Shown one piece after another: positions 18,437 through 27,209 of a stretch of DNA of 64,000 bases. Both the position numbers and the translations under genes were made by a program. This DNA is from Stentor roeselii (taxonomy: Eukaryota > Ciliophora > Heterotrichea > Heterotrichida > Stentoridae): the NCBI GenBank assembly GCA_006503475.1, contig RSEH01000025.1, forward strand, positions 62,001 through 126,000, written 5' to 3'. Each line of letters begins with the position of its first letter. Within the stretch, counting starts at the first letter, position 1. Below the pieces are notes generated by a model. It searched no databases, was not told where the DNA came from, and saw only the letters and a program-made list of their open reading frames with translations.

Positions 18437-19711
18437 TTACCTTCCAGAAATCTTTTTGTATATCGAAGTCAAATAAGAAGCGTTTAGTTGCTGTTCGATC
18501 CAAGTGTGCCATTTGTGGAAAGGAATCTGATTTTTCACTGCTGTTTGGTATAAAGACTTCGGGGATACTGTGCAGATGGTGTCGATGTAAACTGAATTCA
18601 ACTTCATTGCCTGGGTCGCCAAAAAGAAGTACTCTTCACATGGGGACTTCCTTGGAGCCTTTCCGAAGACTTGCCAATCGTCTTGCTTATGGACTCCTAA
18701 TGTCCTCGGGGTCATTTTAAACGATTTCATCAGGTCAACGCTCATTGATTTTCTCAGATCGTAGAAAGGAAGAGTTTTTTTCATCAGGCTTTCAACTGGC
18801 TCCGGGAAATGCATTTCAGAGTCATCAAGTTCTTCAAGTTCTAGCTTCAGACTCGCGTTTTTTGTGTGAGGAGCTGGCTTGGTTGGCACTGATGAAGCCA
18901 TTTGGAGCATCTCGATTTCTTCTGATTGACTTTCAGTTATTTGGATTAACTCCTGGTTCTTTTTGTACTGCTCGTCGTAAAGATGCTCAAGTTCCTCTTT
19001 TGATGAAATTTCTTCATTTAGTGAAAGTTGAAGATTTTTTATGGTTTCTTCGAGTTTTTTTTGAGTCTTTTCGAAGGTTTTCAGTTTTTTTAAATAATCG
19101 TCGAGATGAGTTTCAAGTGTTTTTATTGTTTTTTCAGATTCTTGGAGTTTTTGATCTGAAATCTTGTACTTTTTTTCTAATTCAATTTTAATCCCTGTTT
19201 AGGTGTTACGGAGGAGATTTTCGTAGTCCTTCGTGAATTTTTCCTTAATTTCTGAAATATCGGCTTCGTGTTTTTCGATACTGATGGTCTCACTCTCTTC
19301 TTCTCTTACTTTTTTAGAGGTGGATATATACTGAGTACTGTCAAGTATCGAGTTGACTTCTTTATATTTTTCTTCACTAATCTCAAGTTCTTCAGTGAGT
19401 CTTGAAATATCTTCGACAAGTCTTTTATTTTCAAAGTTTTTATCTTTTAATTGATTTTCAAGACTTTCCTTCTCATTCATCAAGACATCATTATTTTCAG
19501 CTAAAACTTTGGCAATACCAATGCATGCCTGAAGGTCATTTTCTCTTTGATTAATATGATTAATCGCGTCCTGCAGTTCATCAAGAGGGTTGCTTTTATG
19601 AGAAATCTTTTTAAGCCTTCTTTCAATATAAGGCTGTTCAAGTTCATCAGACAACGAAGAAAGAATACCGAGTAACTTAGAAGAGTCAGGTGCATTATTA
19701 GTTCTCTCCAT
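18437..19711 (-). CDS. Coiled-coil protein with a CC1-box-like segment (dynein-adaptor-like), one 15-nt intron
   Basis: Coding parts 19210-19711 and 18437-19194 on the minus strand, 419 residues. The two frames on either side of TAA are one gene: removal of the 15-nt intron at 19195-19209 joins ENLLR to IKIELEKKYK. Nearly the whole protein is coiled coil. Residues 59-78 (DLQACIGIAKVLAENNDVL) match the CC1 box of BICD, TRAK/HAP1 and Spindly-type dynein adaptors (A-x-x-G-x-x-L-L-x-x-N), which binds dynein light intermediate chain. The last 150 residues are less helical (FPEPVESLMKKTLPFYDLRK, SPCEEYFFLATQA) and could be a cargo or membrane module. Adaptor function is inferred from this one motif plus the coiled coil. 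Confidence 0.85.
19195..19209 (-). other. Intron, 15 nt, in the coiled-coil adaptor-like gene
   Basis: GTAACACCTAAACAG on the minus strand, A at position 10, containing the in-frame TAA that splits the two halves. Confidence 0.92.
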
Positions 19712-19737
19712 TTTCCTATCTAAATTAATACATTATC

Positions 19738-20595
19738 TTAGTAGTCCCTGCCAATGAAGCCCATTGCGAATTCAAAGCCGAGTACAAGTGCGACGTTAAG
19801 TGGAAAAGCTCGAAGAATGCAGGTGTTGTAACCTTTGAACAGCTGACGAAAACCATCTTCTTTAATAGTTTTCACAAAGCAATCAACCCCATTTTTAAAC
19901 TTGGGGTTCGCAAGGGAATCAGCTTGAATTCTTGATTTAATAGTGTCGACTGGGTAGATAACAGTCCAATACGCAATCCCAGCTAATCCTCCTGAAAGCA
20001 TAATGATGGAAAAATGTCTTTTTTCTGTATTTTCTTGACCACCGAATAACACCCTGGGTGCTATTTGATAAGTGGAGAAATAAGCAGCATCTCCAATAAC
20101 ATCTCGTGTTAAAGTGAGTAGAAGTCCTCGATAAAAACCAAAAAACCCTCCGGTCCTCAAAAGTTCGATAAAACATTCTCGAGTACTCAGAAACTTCTGA
20201 TTATTCGATGTCTGAAGACGAATACGAATCGCCTCGGTTGGTGAGGAGATCAGAGAAGTCGCCACGCCTGAATATACTCCACATAGGGCGTGCTCTGCAC
20301 CTGTCAGTGGTTCAGTTCGATCTTTCATCATTCGACTTTTAGAGTTTTCTACTACTCCGAAAGAAATTGAATTTCCGAAGCAGTTTCCGATGATAGACAC
20401 GCCGCATCCTTTCCATAAGGTCAGCAGTCCTTCATATTTTACGATTTGTTTCAAAACTGAAAAATCATTTCCTCCAGAATTCTGGAGACGCACTTTTATC
20501 ATATCAAAAGGCTGGGAAACGAACACGCCACAGGCGCCTGAAAATGCGCCTGCAATGAAACTTCCCGGCTCTGGAAACATGGAAATTCCTGACAT
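19738..20595 (-). CDS. Mitochondrial carrier family (SLC25) transporter
   Basis: A 285-residue inner-membrane carrier with three tandem two-helix repeats. Each carries a form of the family signature PxDxxKxRxQ: QPFDMIKVRLQ, SPTEAIRIRLQ and YPVDTIKSRIQ. The second repeat has E for the usual D. The end of repeat 3 (RAFPLNVALVLGFEF) resembles the carnitine/acylcarnitine and SLC25A45/47/48 group, which move carnitine esters or basic amino-acid derivatives; I infer only the broad subgroup. It lies 26 bp after the start of the adaptor-like gene in the same orientation, in a run of four minus-strand genes. Confidence 0.92.
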   Translation of the reverse strand: MSGISMFPEPGSFIAGAFSGACGVFVSQPFDMIKVRLQNSGGNDFSVLKQIVKYEGLLTLWKGCGVSIIGNCFGNSISFGVVENSKSRMMKDRTEPLTGAEHALCGVYSGVATSLISSPTEAIRIRLQTSNNQKFLSTRECFIELLRTGGFFGFYRGLLLTLTRDVIGDAAYFSTYQIAPRVLFGGQENTEKRHFSIIMLSGGLAGIAYWTVIYPVDTIKSRIQADSLANPKFKNGVDCFVKTIKEDGFRQLFKGYNTCILRAFPLNVALVLGFEFAMGFIGRDY

Positions 20596-20722
20596 TTGAT
20601 TATTAATGATTGTGAATGTGTGACGTCATTTCGATGACGGGTAAAGATGAAAATTTTGAATATATGGACAGGTTTTTGAAGATTTTATTAGATTTTTTAA
20701 ATAATTTGGTTTGATTATTTAT

Positions 20723-21907
20723 TCAATTTGATTGAACTGTTTCAGGATGCATTTTTTTGAAATAAGCAACTATTACTGTGATATCATCGACTAAATCATC
20801 CTCAGCTGAAAGCCACTTTGACCAGGCCAAGGCTGAGAGACGACTCGTTGCTTCTTTTGCGTCGTTTGAAGAACTTACAATTCTGACAGCTTCTTGGTTA
20901 GATATGAACTCCCAGATACCGTCAGTTGCAAGAATTATGAACTCGTCGTTTTCAGTTAGATCATAAACCATTGTGTCTGGAACACTTACTATTCCGATGT
21001 TTTGAGAGACTAGGTCACCTATGGCCCTGGTGATGCTTATACCTGGATACTCTTTTCCTTTGAAGTATACCCTGCTGGGTCCTCCAGGCAAGGATCTGAT
21101 CTGTCCTCCAGCTGTTTCAACCCTCGACCTCTCTTTCGAAGACTCAGGCCGGTGATCTTGAGTAAGTTGAACCGGAATAATTTCTTCATCAGTTCTCTTC
21201 CCAATAACTGCTCGAGAGTCTCCAACATGTCCTAAATAAAGCTTTTGAGATCTTTTCAATACCATCGAGCACGTTGATCCTGACATGTTGATATCGAAAT
21301 CAGCTGAGTTCGAGGCACTAACACGAATAAGGTTTGAGTGACTTTGGACGAAACACTCTCTAAAAGCCTTGCAAGGGTCTTCTTGCCAGTTCACATTTCC
21401 CAGAAGTAACTTTGGCAGGTCTTTTTGAAGATAGTCTGAAACCTTATGCCCGAAAATCCCGTGACCGTCGAAGACTGAGAAGAGCAAGTCGCTCTGGTCG
21501 AGGATTATCAGAAAATTGTCTTGGTTTGGAATCTGTTTTGTACCTTTTTTGCAAGATGTCCACATTTCGCACCTTTTTAAAAAAGTTTCCTTGTTTTCTT
21601 CCCCTGTTAACCTTGTTGGCTTTTCCTCGTAGGGCTGCTGTGCACCTGAAAGTGTACTTTCGAGGATTGTTAAGTTTTTCACGTCCATGAATGAACCTTG
21701 GTGGAAACCGATTTCTTTTATTTCTTGATTTTCTAATTCAGTGGTTTTAAGGGATGGGTTTCCAGGATTATTAGGTTCTGTATGTGCCTTATTCATATTC
21801 GAAATGTGTTCAGCTAAAGTGAGATGTCGATCAAGTTTCCTAACATTAGTTTGTAAAACTTTAATACTAGAAACTTCGCTCGATCCATTACAGTGGCAAC
21901 TTCCCAT
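20723..21907 (-). CDS. PP2C-type protein phosphatase with MGSC N-terminus
   Basis: A 394-residue PP2C. It begins MGSCHCNGSS, a likely myristoylation plus palmitoylation signal, then about 100 poorly conserved residues before the catalytic core: NQDNFLI, SVFDGHGIFGH, GSTCSMVL, GHVGDSRAVIG, ITRAIGDLVSQ, LATDGIWEF and DDITVIVAYF. All metal-binding Asp positions are present. A paralogue lies 3.5 kb away (15956-17179), also acylated at its start but with a different internal insertion. Both probably oppose kinases such as the acylated CDPK at 46039-47505 at membranes; that pairing is inferred. Confidence 0.93.
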   Translation of the reverse strand: MGSCHCNGSSEVSSIKVLQTNVRKLDRHLTLAEHISNMNKAHTEPNNPGNPSLKTTELENQEIKEIGFHQGSFMDVKNLTILESTLSGAQQPYEEKPTRLTGEENKETFLKRCEMWTSCKKGTKQIPNQDNFLIILDQSDLLFSVFDGHGIFGHKVSDYLQKDLPKLLLGNVNWQEDPCKAFRECFVQSHSNLIRVSASNSADFDINMSGSTCSMVLKRSQKLYLGHVGDSRAVIGKRTDEEIIPVQLTQDHRPESSKERSRVETAGGQIRSLPGGPSRVYFKGKEYPGISITRAIGDLVSQNIGIVSVPDTMVYDLTENDEFIILATDGIWEFISNQEAVRIVSSSNDAKEATSRLSALAWSKWLSAEDDLVDDITVIVAYFKKMHPETVQSN

Positions 21908-21963
21908 TTATCACTCATTATTATCAACCATATAGTTTAACGTAAGGATTACAATAAGTTGAA

Positions 21964-23031
21964 TTAGCAACTAGTTTTATAAAGCGCCAGCATTCTTTCA
22001 GCCATTCCAAGAGTTTTAACTTTCCACATTTTCAGTTGTTTATGAAGATCCGCACATTTTTCCTCATAAAATTGAACAGTTTTGCTAAGTTCCTGATTTT
22101 GCACAACTAAACCTTGAATATTTTCTGGTTTTTCTTTAAAAGTTTCTTTACCCGATTCAGTCTCCGTATTTCTTTTTATCAGTTTTTCCAATTTTTTAAC
22201 CTTTTGTTTATAATGAGCGATTTCCGCTTGGCATTCCACCCTAATCTGTTCACAAGATCTTTCATTCATAACTTTTACTTCATCGATAAGACTTTTGTAT
22301 TCATTTTCAGCGATTTCTCTTCTTTTTCTCTCCTTTTCTAAAAGACTTCTGCAATTTTCAAGTTCATTTTCCTTCTGCCTGAATTCATTAGATTTTTTTT
22401 CAGCCTGCACAAGTTTTTCCTCTAACAACTTAACAATAACATCATTATCCTTCACCTTGCCCTTCAGCATTTCATTTTCATTGACCACTTCAAAAAGCCT
22501 GGCTTCACATTTTCTCAGTTTTTCTTCTACTTCGAAAACAATCCCCTTAAAATTTTCCCTAATTGCATCATTTTCAGCTTCAAATCTGAGAAGTTTTTCA
22601 GTCATCGCTGAAATGTTTTCTTTTAAGTTTTTTACTTCAATAGCGTGTTTTTCTTGAAAGAGCTGCAACTGTCTTGTGTAAAGTTCCTGAGTTAAAAGTG
22701 AAGACTGTATCGAGACCTTCTGGTCAAAATGGGCGGTCGAGGAGTCTAGTTTCAAGGGAGAAGCAGGTAATGCTGAAGTGTTACAAGACAAAAACGGTTT
22801 TTCTTTCTTCCTTGCATTGATTTTATTTTGTATCTCTTCAATCTTATCATCAAAAATCGATGAATGTTTATTTTTAGTAGTCTGACATCGAAGATTAACA
22901 AGATTTTCACCTTTTTTCCATGATTTTATCTCATTTTGAATCGAGTCACATTCTTGTCCAGCAAGTTCAAGAATTTTTTTCCTAAGTTCCTTTTGTTCTT
23001 GCGGTTCAAGAACAATTTCACTTTCTGACAT
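21964..23031 (-). CDS. Long coiled-coil protein
   Basis: A 355-residue protein of unknown family. From about residue 100 to the end it is continuous coiled coil (LQLFQEKHAIEVKNLKENI and many similar heptads), Lys/Glu-rich; the first 100 residues are less regular with a Ser/Pro patch (LPASPLKLDSS). Structural, basal-body or axonemal roles are typical for such proteins in ciliates but nothing here decides. Its ATG is 36 bp from the divergent gene at 23068. The frame is uninterrupted. Confidence 0.8.
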   Translation of the reverse strand: MSESEIVLEPQEQKELRKKILELAGQECDSIQNEIKSWKKGENLVNLRCQTTKNKHSSIFDDKIEEIQNKINARKKEKPFLSCNTSALPASPLKLDSSTAHFDQKVSIQSSLLTQELYTRQLQLFQEKHAIEVKNLKENISAMTEKLLRFEAENDAIRENFKGIVFEVEEKLRKCEARLFEVVNENEMLKGKVKDNDVIVKLLEEKLVQAEKKSNEFRQKENELENCRSLLEKERKRREIAENEYKSLIDEVKVMNERSCEQIRVECQAEIAHYKQKVKKLEKLIKRNTETESGKETFKEKPENIQGLVVQNQELSKTVQFYEEKCADLHKQLKMWKVKTLGMAERMLALYKTSC

Positions 23032-23067
23032 GATGATTATTTAAACCTGGGTCCTTGGTGATTATAA

Positions 23068-23670
23068 ATGGAAGACTTGATACTCAACTCTTTACTGAGA
23101 CTCTCGAAACAAGTCACTCCCAAAAGGGAGACGTTTCCTTTGCCCAGGGCTGAATGGGCGAATGACCTGCGGAATTCAGACCCTGGAATGAGCTTCAGTA
23201 CTTATTACTTACTTGACAGTCCCAATGCTTCTCTTTCACCTATTCGACCTGCATTGAGGACTAGTTCCAGTGTCTCAACAAGCGCTTTTTCACCTGTAAA
23301 AAAAATCAACTTTTCACCTGTCAAGCAACTGGAAAAGTTTTCCTTTCAGAAAAGAAACTCAGGGGACCCTTCAACTGAACCTTCCAGAAGAATCACGGAA
23401 CCGGAAAGTGAAATAAAAAAATTTGTTGATAATGGGAAAAAAGGAAATAAGAAAAGTCATCGCCAGGGAAAGTCTTTCGATGCAAGTTGCTTGAAAGTAT
23501 TAAAATGTAGAAAGAATGAAAAAAGTAAGAAAGTTGATGAAAAAACTGAGAAATTTGAAAAAAATCAGGATTATATCGTAAAAAATTTAAAGATTGAACT
23601 TGATAGACTCAAAGCGGAACTCGCTGTGAGTCAGCAAAAGTTGAAAAAATTGCAAGAATGTAAAAATTAG
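23068..23670 (+). CDS. Hypothetical basic protein with C-terminal coiled coil
   Basis: A 200-residue protein I do not recognise. The N-terminal two thirds is disordered, rich in Ser, Pro and Lys, with repeated SPV-K signatures (FSPVKKINFSPVKQLEKF) that look like Cdk-type phosphosites; the last 40 residues form a coiled coil (NLKIELDRLKAELAVSQQKL). It shares a short divergent promoter with the coiled-coil gene to its left, so the two may be co-expressed. Confidence 0.72.
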   Translation: MEDLILNSLLRLSKQVTPKRETFPLPRAEWANDLRNSDPGMSFSTYYLLDSPNASLSPIRPALRTSSSVSTSAFSPVKKINFSPVKQLEKFSFQKRNSGDPSTEPSRRITEPESEIKKFVDNGKKGNKKSHRQGKSFDASCLKVLKCRKNEKSKKVDEKTEKFEKNQDYIVKNLKIELDRLKAELAVSQQKLKKLQECKN

Positions 23671-23760
23671 TTATATAAATGTTAGAATAGTTTAGATTAT
23701 TTGTTGAAAGCATCGCTGTCTATCAACTAATACTTTTACTATCATTATGAATTATTTTTA

Positions 23761-24540
23761 TTATTCTTGCTGAATCATGGTAATTTCTGAATGTTTCTTA
23801 TTTTTTGTTTCTACTTCTTTACCTGAGGTCTCAACCAGTGAGTGATCTCTGGACCTGTTCATTTTAGCGAAAACATGTTCGTAAGTCGTGATTCCTTTAA
23901 TTTTAATCCAAATGTGGAAGATAAGCAAATTAACTGACAAGAGAAAACTAATTCCACAGCAAATGCCTAAGACAACAATTTCAGCTATCCATGCTGCATC
24001 GTTTTCAAAGGACCTGATGTGTCTTTTCGTGTCAAGTTCCAATGGAGGGTTTTCCAAAGTGTAGTCCATTAAAACAACGATAACTGTGGAAAGCACAGCA
24101 GAAGAATTGATCACCAGACAAACAACAGACAAAATGAAACATTTATAGTTTTTCTTTCCAACACAATTATTAATCCATTTGCAATGATGATCAAAACCAT
24201 CAGCACATCGATCACATTTTCCACAATGTTTACTTTGAATGAATCTAGAAGATTTGCAGATAGAACAATAAGAACAATCTTTATTGTTATCAACTTTTAT
24301 ACCTAAAGTACTCAAAGTGTCTGTAGGGTTGATAAATGTTGAGAAAAATCCGAATAAGACCAGAAAGGTGAATGATAAGTGAAACATGGGTCCGTAAAAC
24401 ACCTGATTATTGATTACTTGCCACTTGAAGGGAAGAATTGGAGCGATTGCTATTTCATTGAGGATAAGCTGCACTACAATGAACACCCACAGAGCTTTTT
24501 GTAAGAGATGGAAAGGGCGGATCAGTCCATGTTTTCTCAT
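23761..24540 (-). CDS. DHHC-type protein S-acyltransferase
   Basis: A 259-residue four-pass membrane enzyme that attaches palmitate to cysteines. The cysteine-rich domain [21 protein letters not shown]...[12 protein letters not shown] is intact including the DHHC active site, and the downstream TTxE motif is present (GITTYEHVF). Two hydrophobic helices lie before the domain and two after it. It is a natural enzyme for substrates such as the MGC-type phosphatase and kinase in this window, though that is only an inference. A stop-free 15-mer at 24403-24417 fits the intron motif; removing it would shorten [10 protein letters not shown] to WQVFY. Confidence 0.93.
   Translation of the reverse strand: MRKHGLIRPFHLLQKALWVFIVVQLILNEIAIAPILPFKWQVINNQVFYGPMFHLSFTFLVLFGFFSTFINPTDTLSTLGIKVDNNKDCSYCSICKSSRFIQSKHCGKCDRCADGFDHHCKWINNCVGKKNYKCFILSVVCLVINSSAVLSTVIVVLMDYTLENPPLELDTKRHIRSFENDAAWIAEIVVLGICCGISFLLSVNLLIFHIWIKIKGITTYEHVFAKMNRSRDHSLVETSGKEVETKNKKHSEITMIQQE
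24403..24417 (-). other. Candidate stop-free 15-nt intron in the DHHC gene
   Basis: GTAATCAATAATCAG on the minus strand fits the GTAA...A10...AG rule and falls exactly between codons in the poorly conserved loop between helices 1 and 2. No in-frame stop proves it. Confidence 0.5.
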
Positions 24541-24698
24541 GATTTATTAATAATTATTTCTTTAGAGGTCATTCTTTATAAATTGTCTTTCAACTAATTT
24601 TCCATTTTTAAACATCTCCTTCGTATTGACAAGTCTTCAAAAACCTCTAAATTACCAGTTTTCTGAATTCTTATTCTTTTTCGAATTTTATTATTTTA

Positions 24699-27185
24699 AT
24701 GAAAATCAGCAGACTCGCTATTTCCTCAGTTCCAGAAGTTCAAAGAGGAAATGAGAGTTTTTTGAATTATATCCTTCCTTGCAAAGAAGCGATTTTGGAC
24801 TTTTATTCAGATAGAGAGTTTACTTTGATTGTTTCAAGTTCTGGAGATGTTTGGGTCATCGGCAATTTTTTCCAAGAAACTGAGAATCCTTTTGAGTATC
24901 GTTCTTTAGGTTTTAAGCTGAGTGTTCAGATGATAACCAGCAATGGAACCTGTGCATTGATGCTAACCAACCAAGGTAAGGTCTTCGGTATGGGAAGTTC
25001 AAGATTTGGAATATTGGAGGCGGAGACCTGTTCAAGTCCAGTTCAAATTTCGATATTAAGTCTAAAGAAAGTAGTTCAATTTTCGATATCGAGCACCTAC
25101 GCCGGGTGCGTTGATGAACAAGGAAGTTCTTTCATCTGGGGCACATTTGAGACTTTGGAACTTTTTCAATCATTTCATCAGATAAACGACGCTAAATCGT
25201 TTACTTGTAAAGAACTTTGCACTCGTGATGATTTTTTTGTGCTTTGCACAGACGGAGGGTTTGTTTATTACTCAGGAAGTCTGGGCAACCATAGAAGACC
25301 TGCAAGTAAAGAACTTGTAACATTCGCTGAACTAGAAGACTTATGCATTGTTCAGGTCACTGCAAGTGAATCGTTTGTCGCAGTAAGAAATGAAAACAAT
25401 GAAATTTTTGCTTTTGACGCTTGTCATCAACTGATTAAAGTTAACACCTTGGGACCTGTGGATTGCATCATGGCGAATAAAGACCAACTTATTGCTTTTG
25501 GACCTGAGTATCTGCAGAGATGGTCGAATGAAGGCCAGAGAAAGTCTTTGAAAGCCACTTGTCCTATGAAGGACTGGATTACTAAAGTGCTAAAAATCAA
25601 CGAAAAGTTCGAAGTCGTGAAGGTTAAAGCTATGAATCACATCTATGGACTTGTTTTTAACTCTGAAACTTATGAAAAAATTGAAGGAGTTTTTGTGAAT
25701 GTTCTTTCTAATGAAGGAAATATCTGCAAAAAAAACTGGGAAATTGAATCGAAAGGCTTTAAAATTCTTTTTAAAGTTTTTCAAAAAATACAGAAAAAAA
25801 AAGCTTGTTTCGCTTTTAATAAAATTTTTCAGGTTTTTGAACAGAAACTGTCGATGAGACTTATCATCAATCATTCTAAACTTCCTTATTCAATCCTTGA
25901 AATTTTTCATAAACAATGCAACAGATGCTTGATGACTGCCTTTCTTTCTATCAAAAATGAAATCGCTGATCAGGACTTAGCTGCTCGGGAAAGAATTAAA
26001 CGAATTCGAGCTGCTAACAAGTTGAAACAAGAAAAAGTTTTAAGTCTTTTCAAAGTAATTCTTGAGATTCACTCGCGAAACTCTTTTAAAATGATGAAGA
26101 TTTCGTTTCAGGTCCTGGGAATAAACAAAGAAATCTCTAACCTGAAAAGAAAAAAGGTTTTAAGTCTTTTCAGCTGGTTTCGTATGCATGTTTTATCGAC
26201 TTACACCCTGAAATGGCGAAAAACCACAAATAACTCCTTAAGAGGACTAGAAAGAATCCTTATCTGGTTAAAAAAAATGAAAACCAAAAGAAAAAAAGAA
26301 AGTTTTTCACTGATTTCTTCTCGAGCCACCTTCAAAGTTTACCTAAATGCAAAAAAATTTATCTTCATGCAAAGGTTAAGCAAGTCATTTCATTCAAAAA
26401 GTACCAGAATTTCTTTTAACATCTGGAAAGCAGTTCATTTAAAACAAAAGGCTCAAGTCGAAAGAGAGTTCAAAAAACATCAACTTTCAATAAAACTCGG
26501 ATGCAAGTTTTTATTCCCAGTCATCGAGTTTTACCTTTCAAACTACTGGTCAATCTTCAAGCTGAACTCCTCAGTGCAGGTAAAGTCTCGTTACAAGCAT
26601 TTCGCTCAGTTCATTCATTACTTTATCAAGAAAAAAATGGTAGGCTTTTGGGCTGTCAGCTTTCTTCGCATCTCTGGAGTTTCTGCTAGTTTATCCATCA
26701 GTCCAGAAGACTCACAAATTTCAAGAGCTTCAGTGAAAGAAGAGTCAAACTACGCGAATTCCTCTTTGGTCAGTTCCCTTAACACCCTGATTGACTCTCA
26801 TAAGAAAAAAATCAGTTCTTGTGTGAATTCTCCGAAAGTTCCGAAATTGATTCTTAATCATTCTGCTACTAAAGCGAAAGTTTCAATTTCTTTGTCAACT
26901 TTTAGACCACCTTGGAAACCTGCTTCTAATCCGAACTCGAGAGGGAATACTCCGAAAAGTGGAAAACGAAAACAGGAATTTGGATGTCAAACTAATCGAT
27001 GTTTGAGAAGTTTGAATATTTTACCTAGTTATAAACCGAAATTTATTGAAAAAAAAGAAACGAGGTTGTCGAAAAGTGAGAAAATTAGAGTGGAGTTGGG
27101 GGGTTATAATTTTCAGAAGGCAATTGATTCGATTGTGTTTCGATTGAAATTTACGAGTTTTACATATATTAAATTTTATAGCTAG
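24699..27185 (+). CDS. RCC1-like propeller fused to W-repeat helical region
   Basis: An 828-residue protein. The first 300 residues read as a degenerate RCC1-type beta-propeller (blades such as VSSSGDVWVIGNF, MLTNQGKVFGMGSSRFG, VDEQGSSFIWGTF, LCTDGGFVYYSG). The next 350 residues are basic helices with repeated F-x-x-F/W cores (KVLSLFKVILEIHSRNSFKM, VLSLFSWFRMHV, ISFNIWKAV), similar to Sfi1-type centrin-binding repeats; the final 150 are disordered with Ser/Lys. A second gene with the same architecture is at 42913-45288 and a third protein with the helical part alone at 13530-15176. Regulatory or cortical roles are inferred. Confidence 0.8.
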   Translation: MKISRLAISSVPEVQRGNESFLNYILPCKEAILDFYSDREFTLIVSSSGDVWVIGNFFQETENPFEYRSLGFKLSVQMITSNGTCALMLTNQGKVFGMGSSRFGILEAETCSSPVQISILSLKKVVQFSISSTYAGCVDEQGSSFIWGTFETLELFQSFHQINDAKSFTCKELCTRDDFFVLCTDGGFVYYSGSLGNHRRPASKELVTFAELEDLCIVQVTASESFVAVRNENNEIFAFDACHQLIKVNTLGPVDCIMANKDQLIAFGPEYLQRWSNEGQRKSLKATCPMKDWITKVLKINEKFEVVKVKAMNHIYGLVFNSETYEKIEGVFVNVLSNEGNICKKNWEIESKGFKILFKVFQKIQKKKACFAFNKIFQVFEQKLSMRLIINHSKLPYSILEIFHKQCNRCLMTAFLSIKNEIADQDLAARERIKRIRAANKLKQEKVLSLFKVILEIHSRNSFKMMKISFQVLGINKEISNLKRKKVLSLFSWFRMHVLSTYTLKWRKTTNNSLRGLERILIWLKKMKTKRKKESFSLISSRATFKVYLNAKKFIFMQRLSKSFHSKSTRISFNIWKAVHLKQKAQVEREFKKHQLSIKLGCKFLFPVIEFYLSNYWSIFKLNSSVQVKSRYKHFAQFIHYFIKKKMVGFWAVSFLRISGVSASLSISPEDSQISRASVKEESNYANSSLVSSLNTLIDSHKKKISSCVNSPKVPKLILNHSATKAKVSISLSTFRPPWKPASNPNSRGNTPKSGKRKQEFGCQTNRCLRSLNILPSYKPKFIEKKETRLSKSEKIRVELGGYNFQKAIDSIVFRLKFTSFTYIKFYS

Positions 27186-27209
27186 TGTTAAAAATATTAT
27201 TATTTTAAA

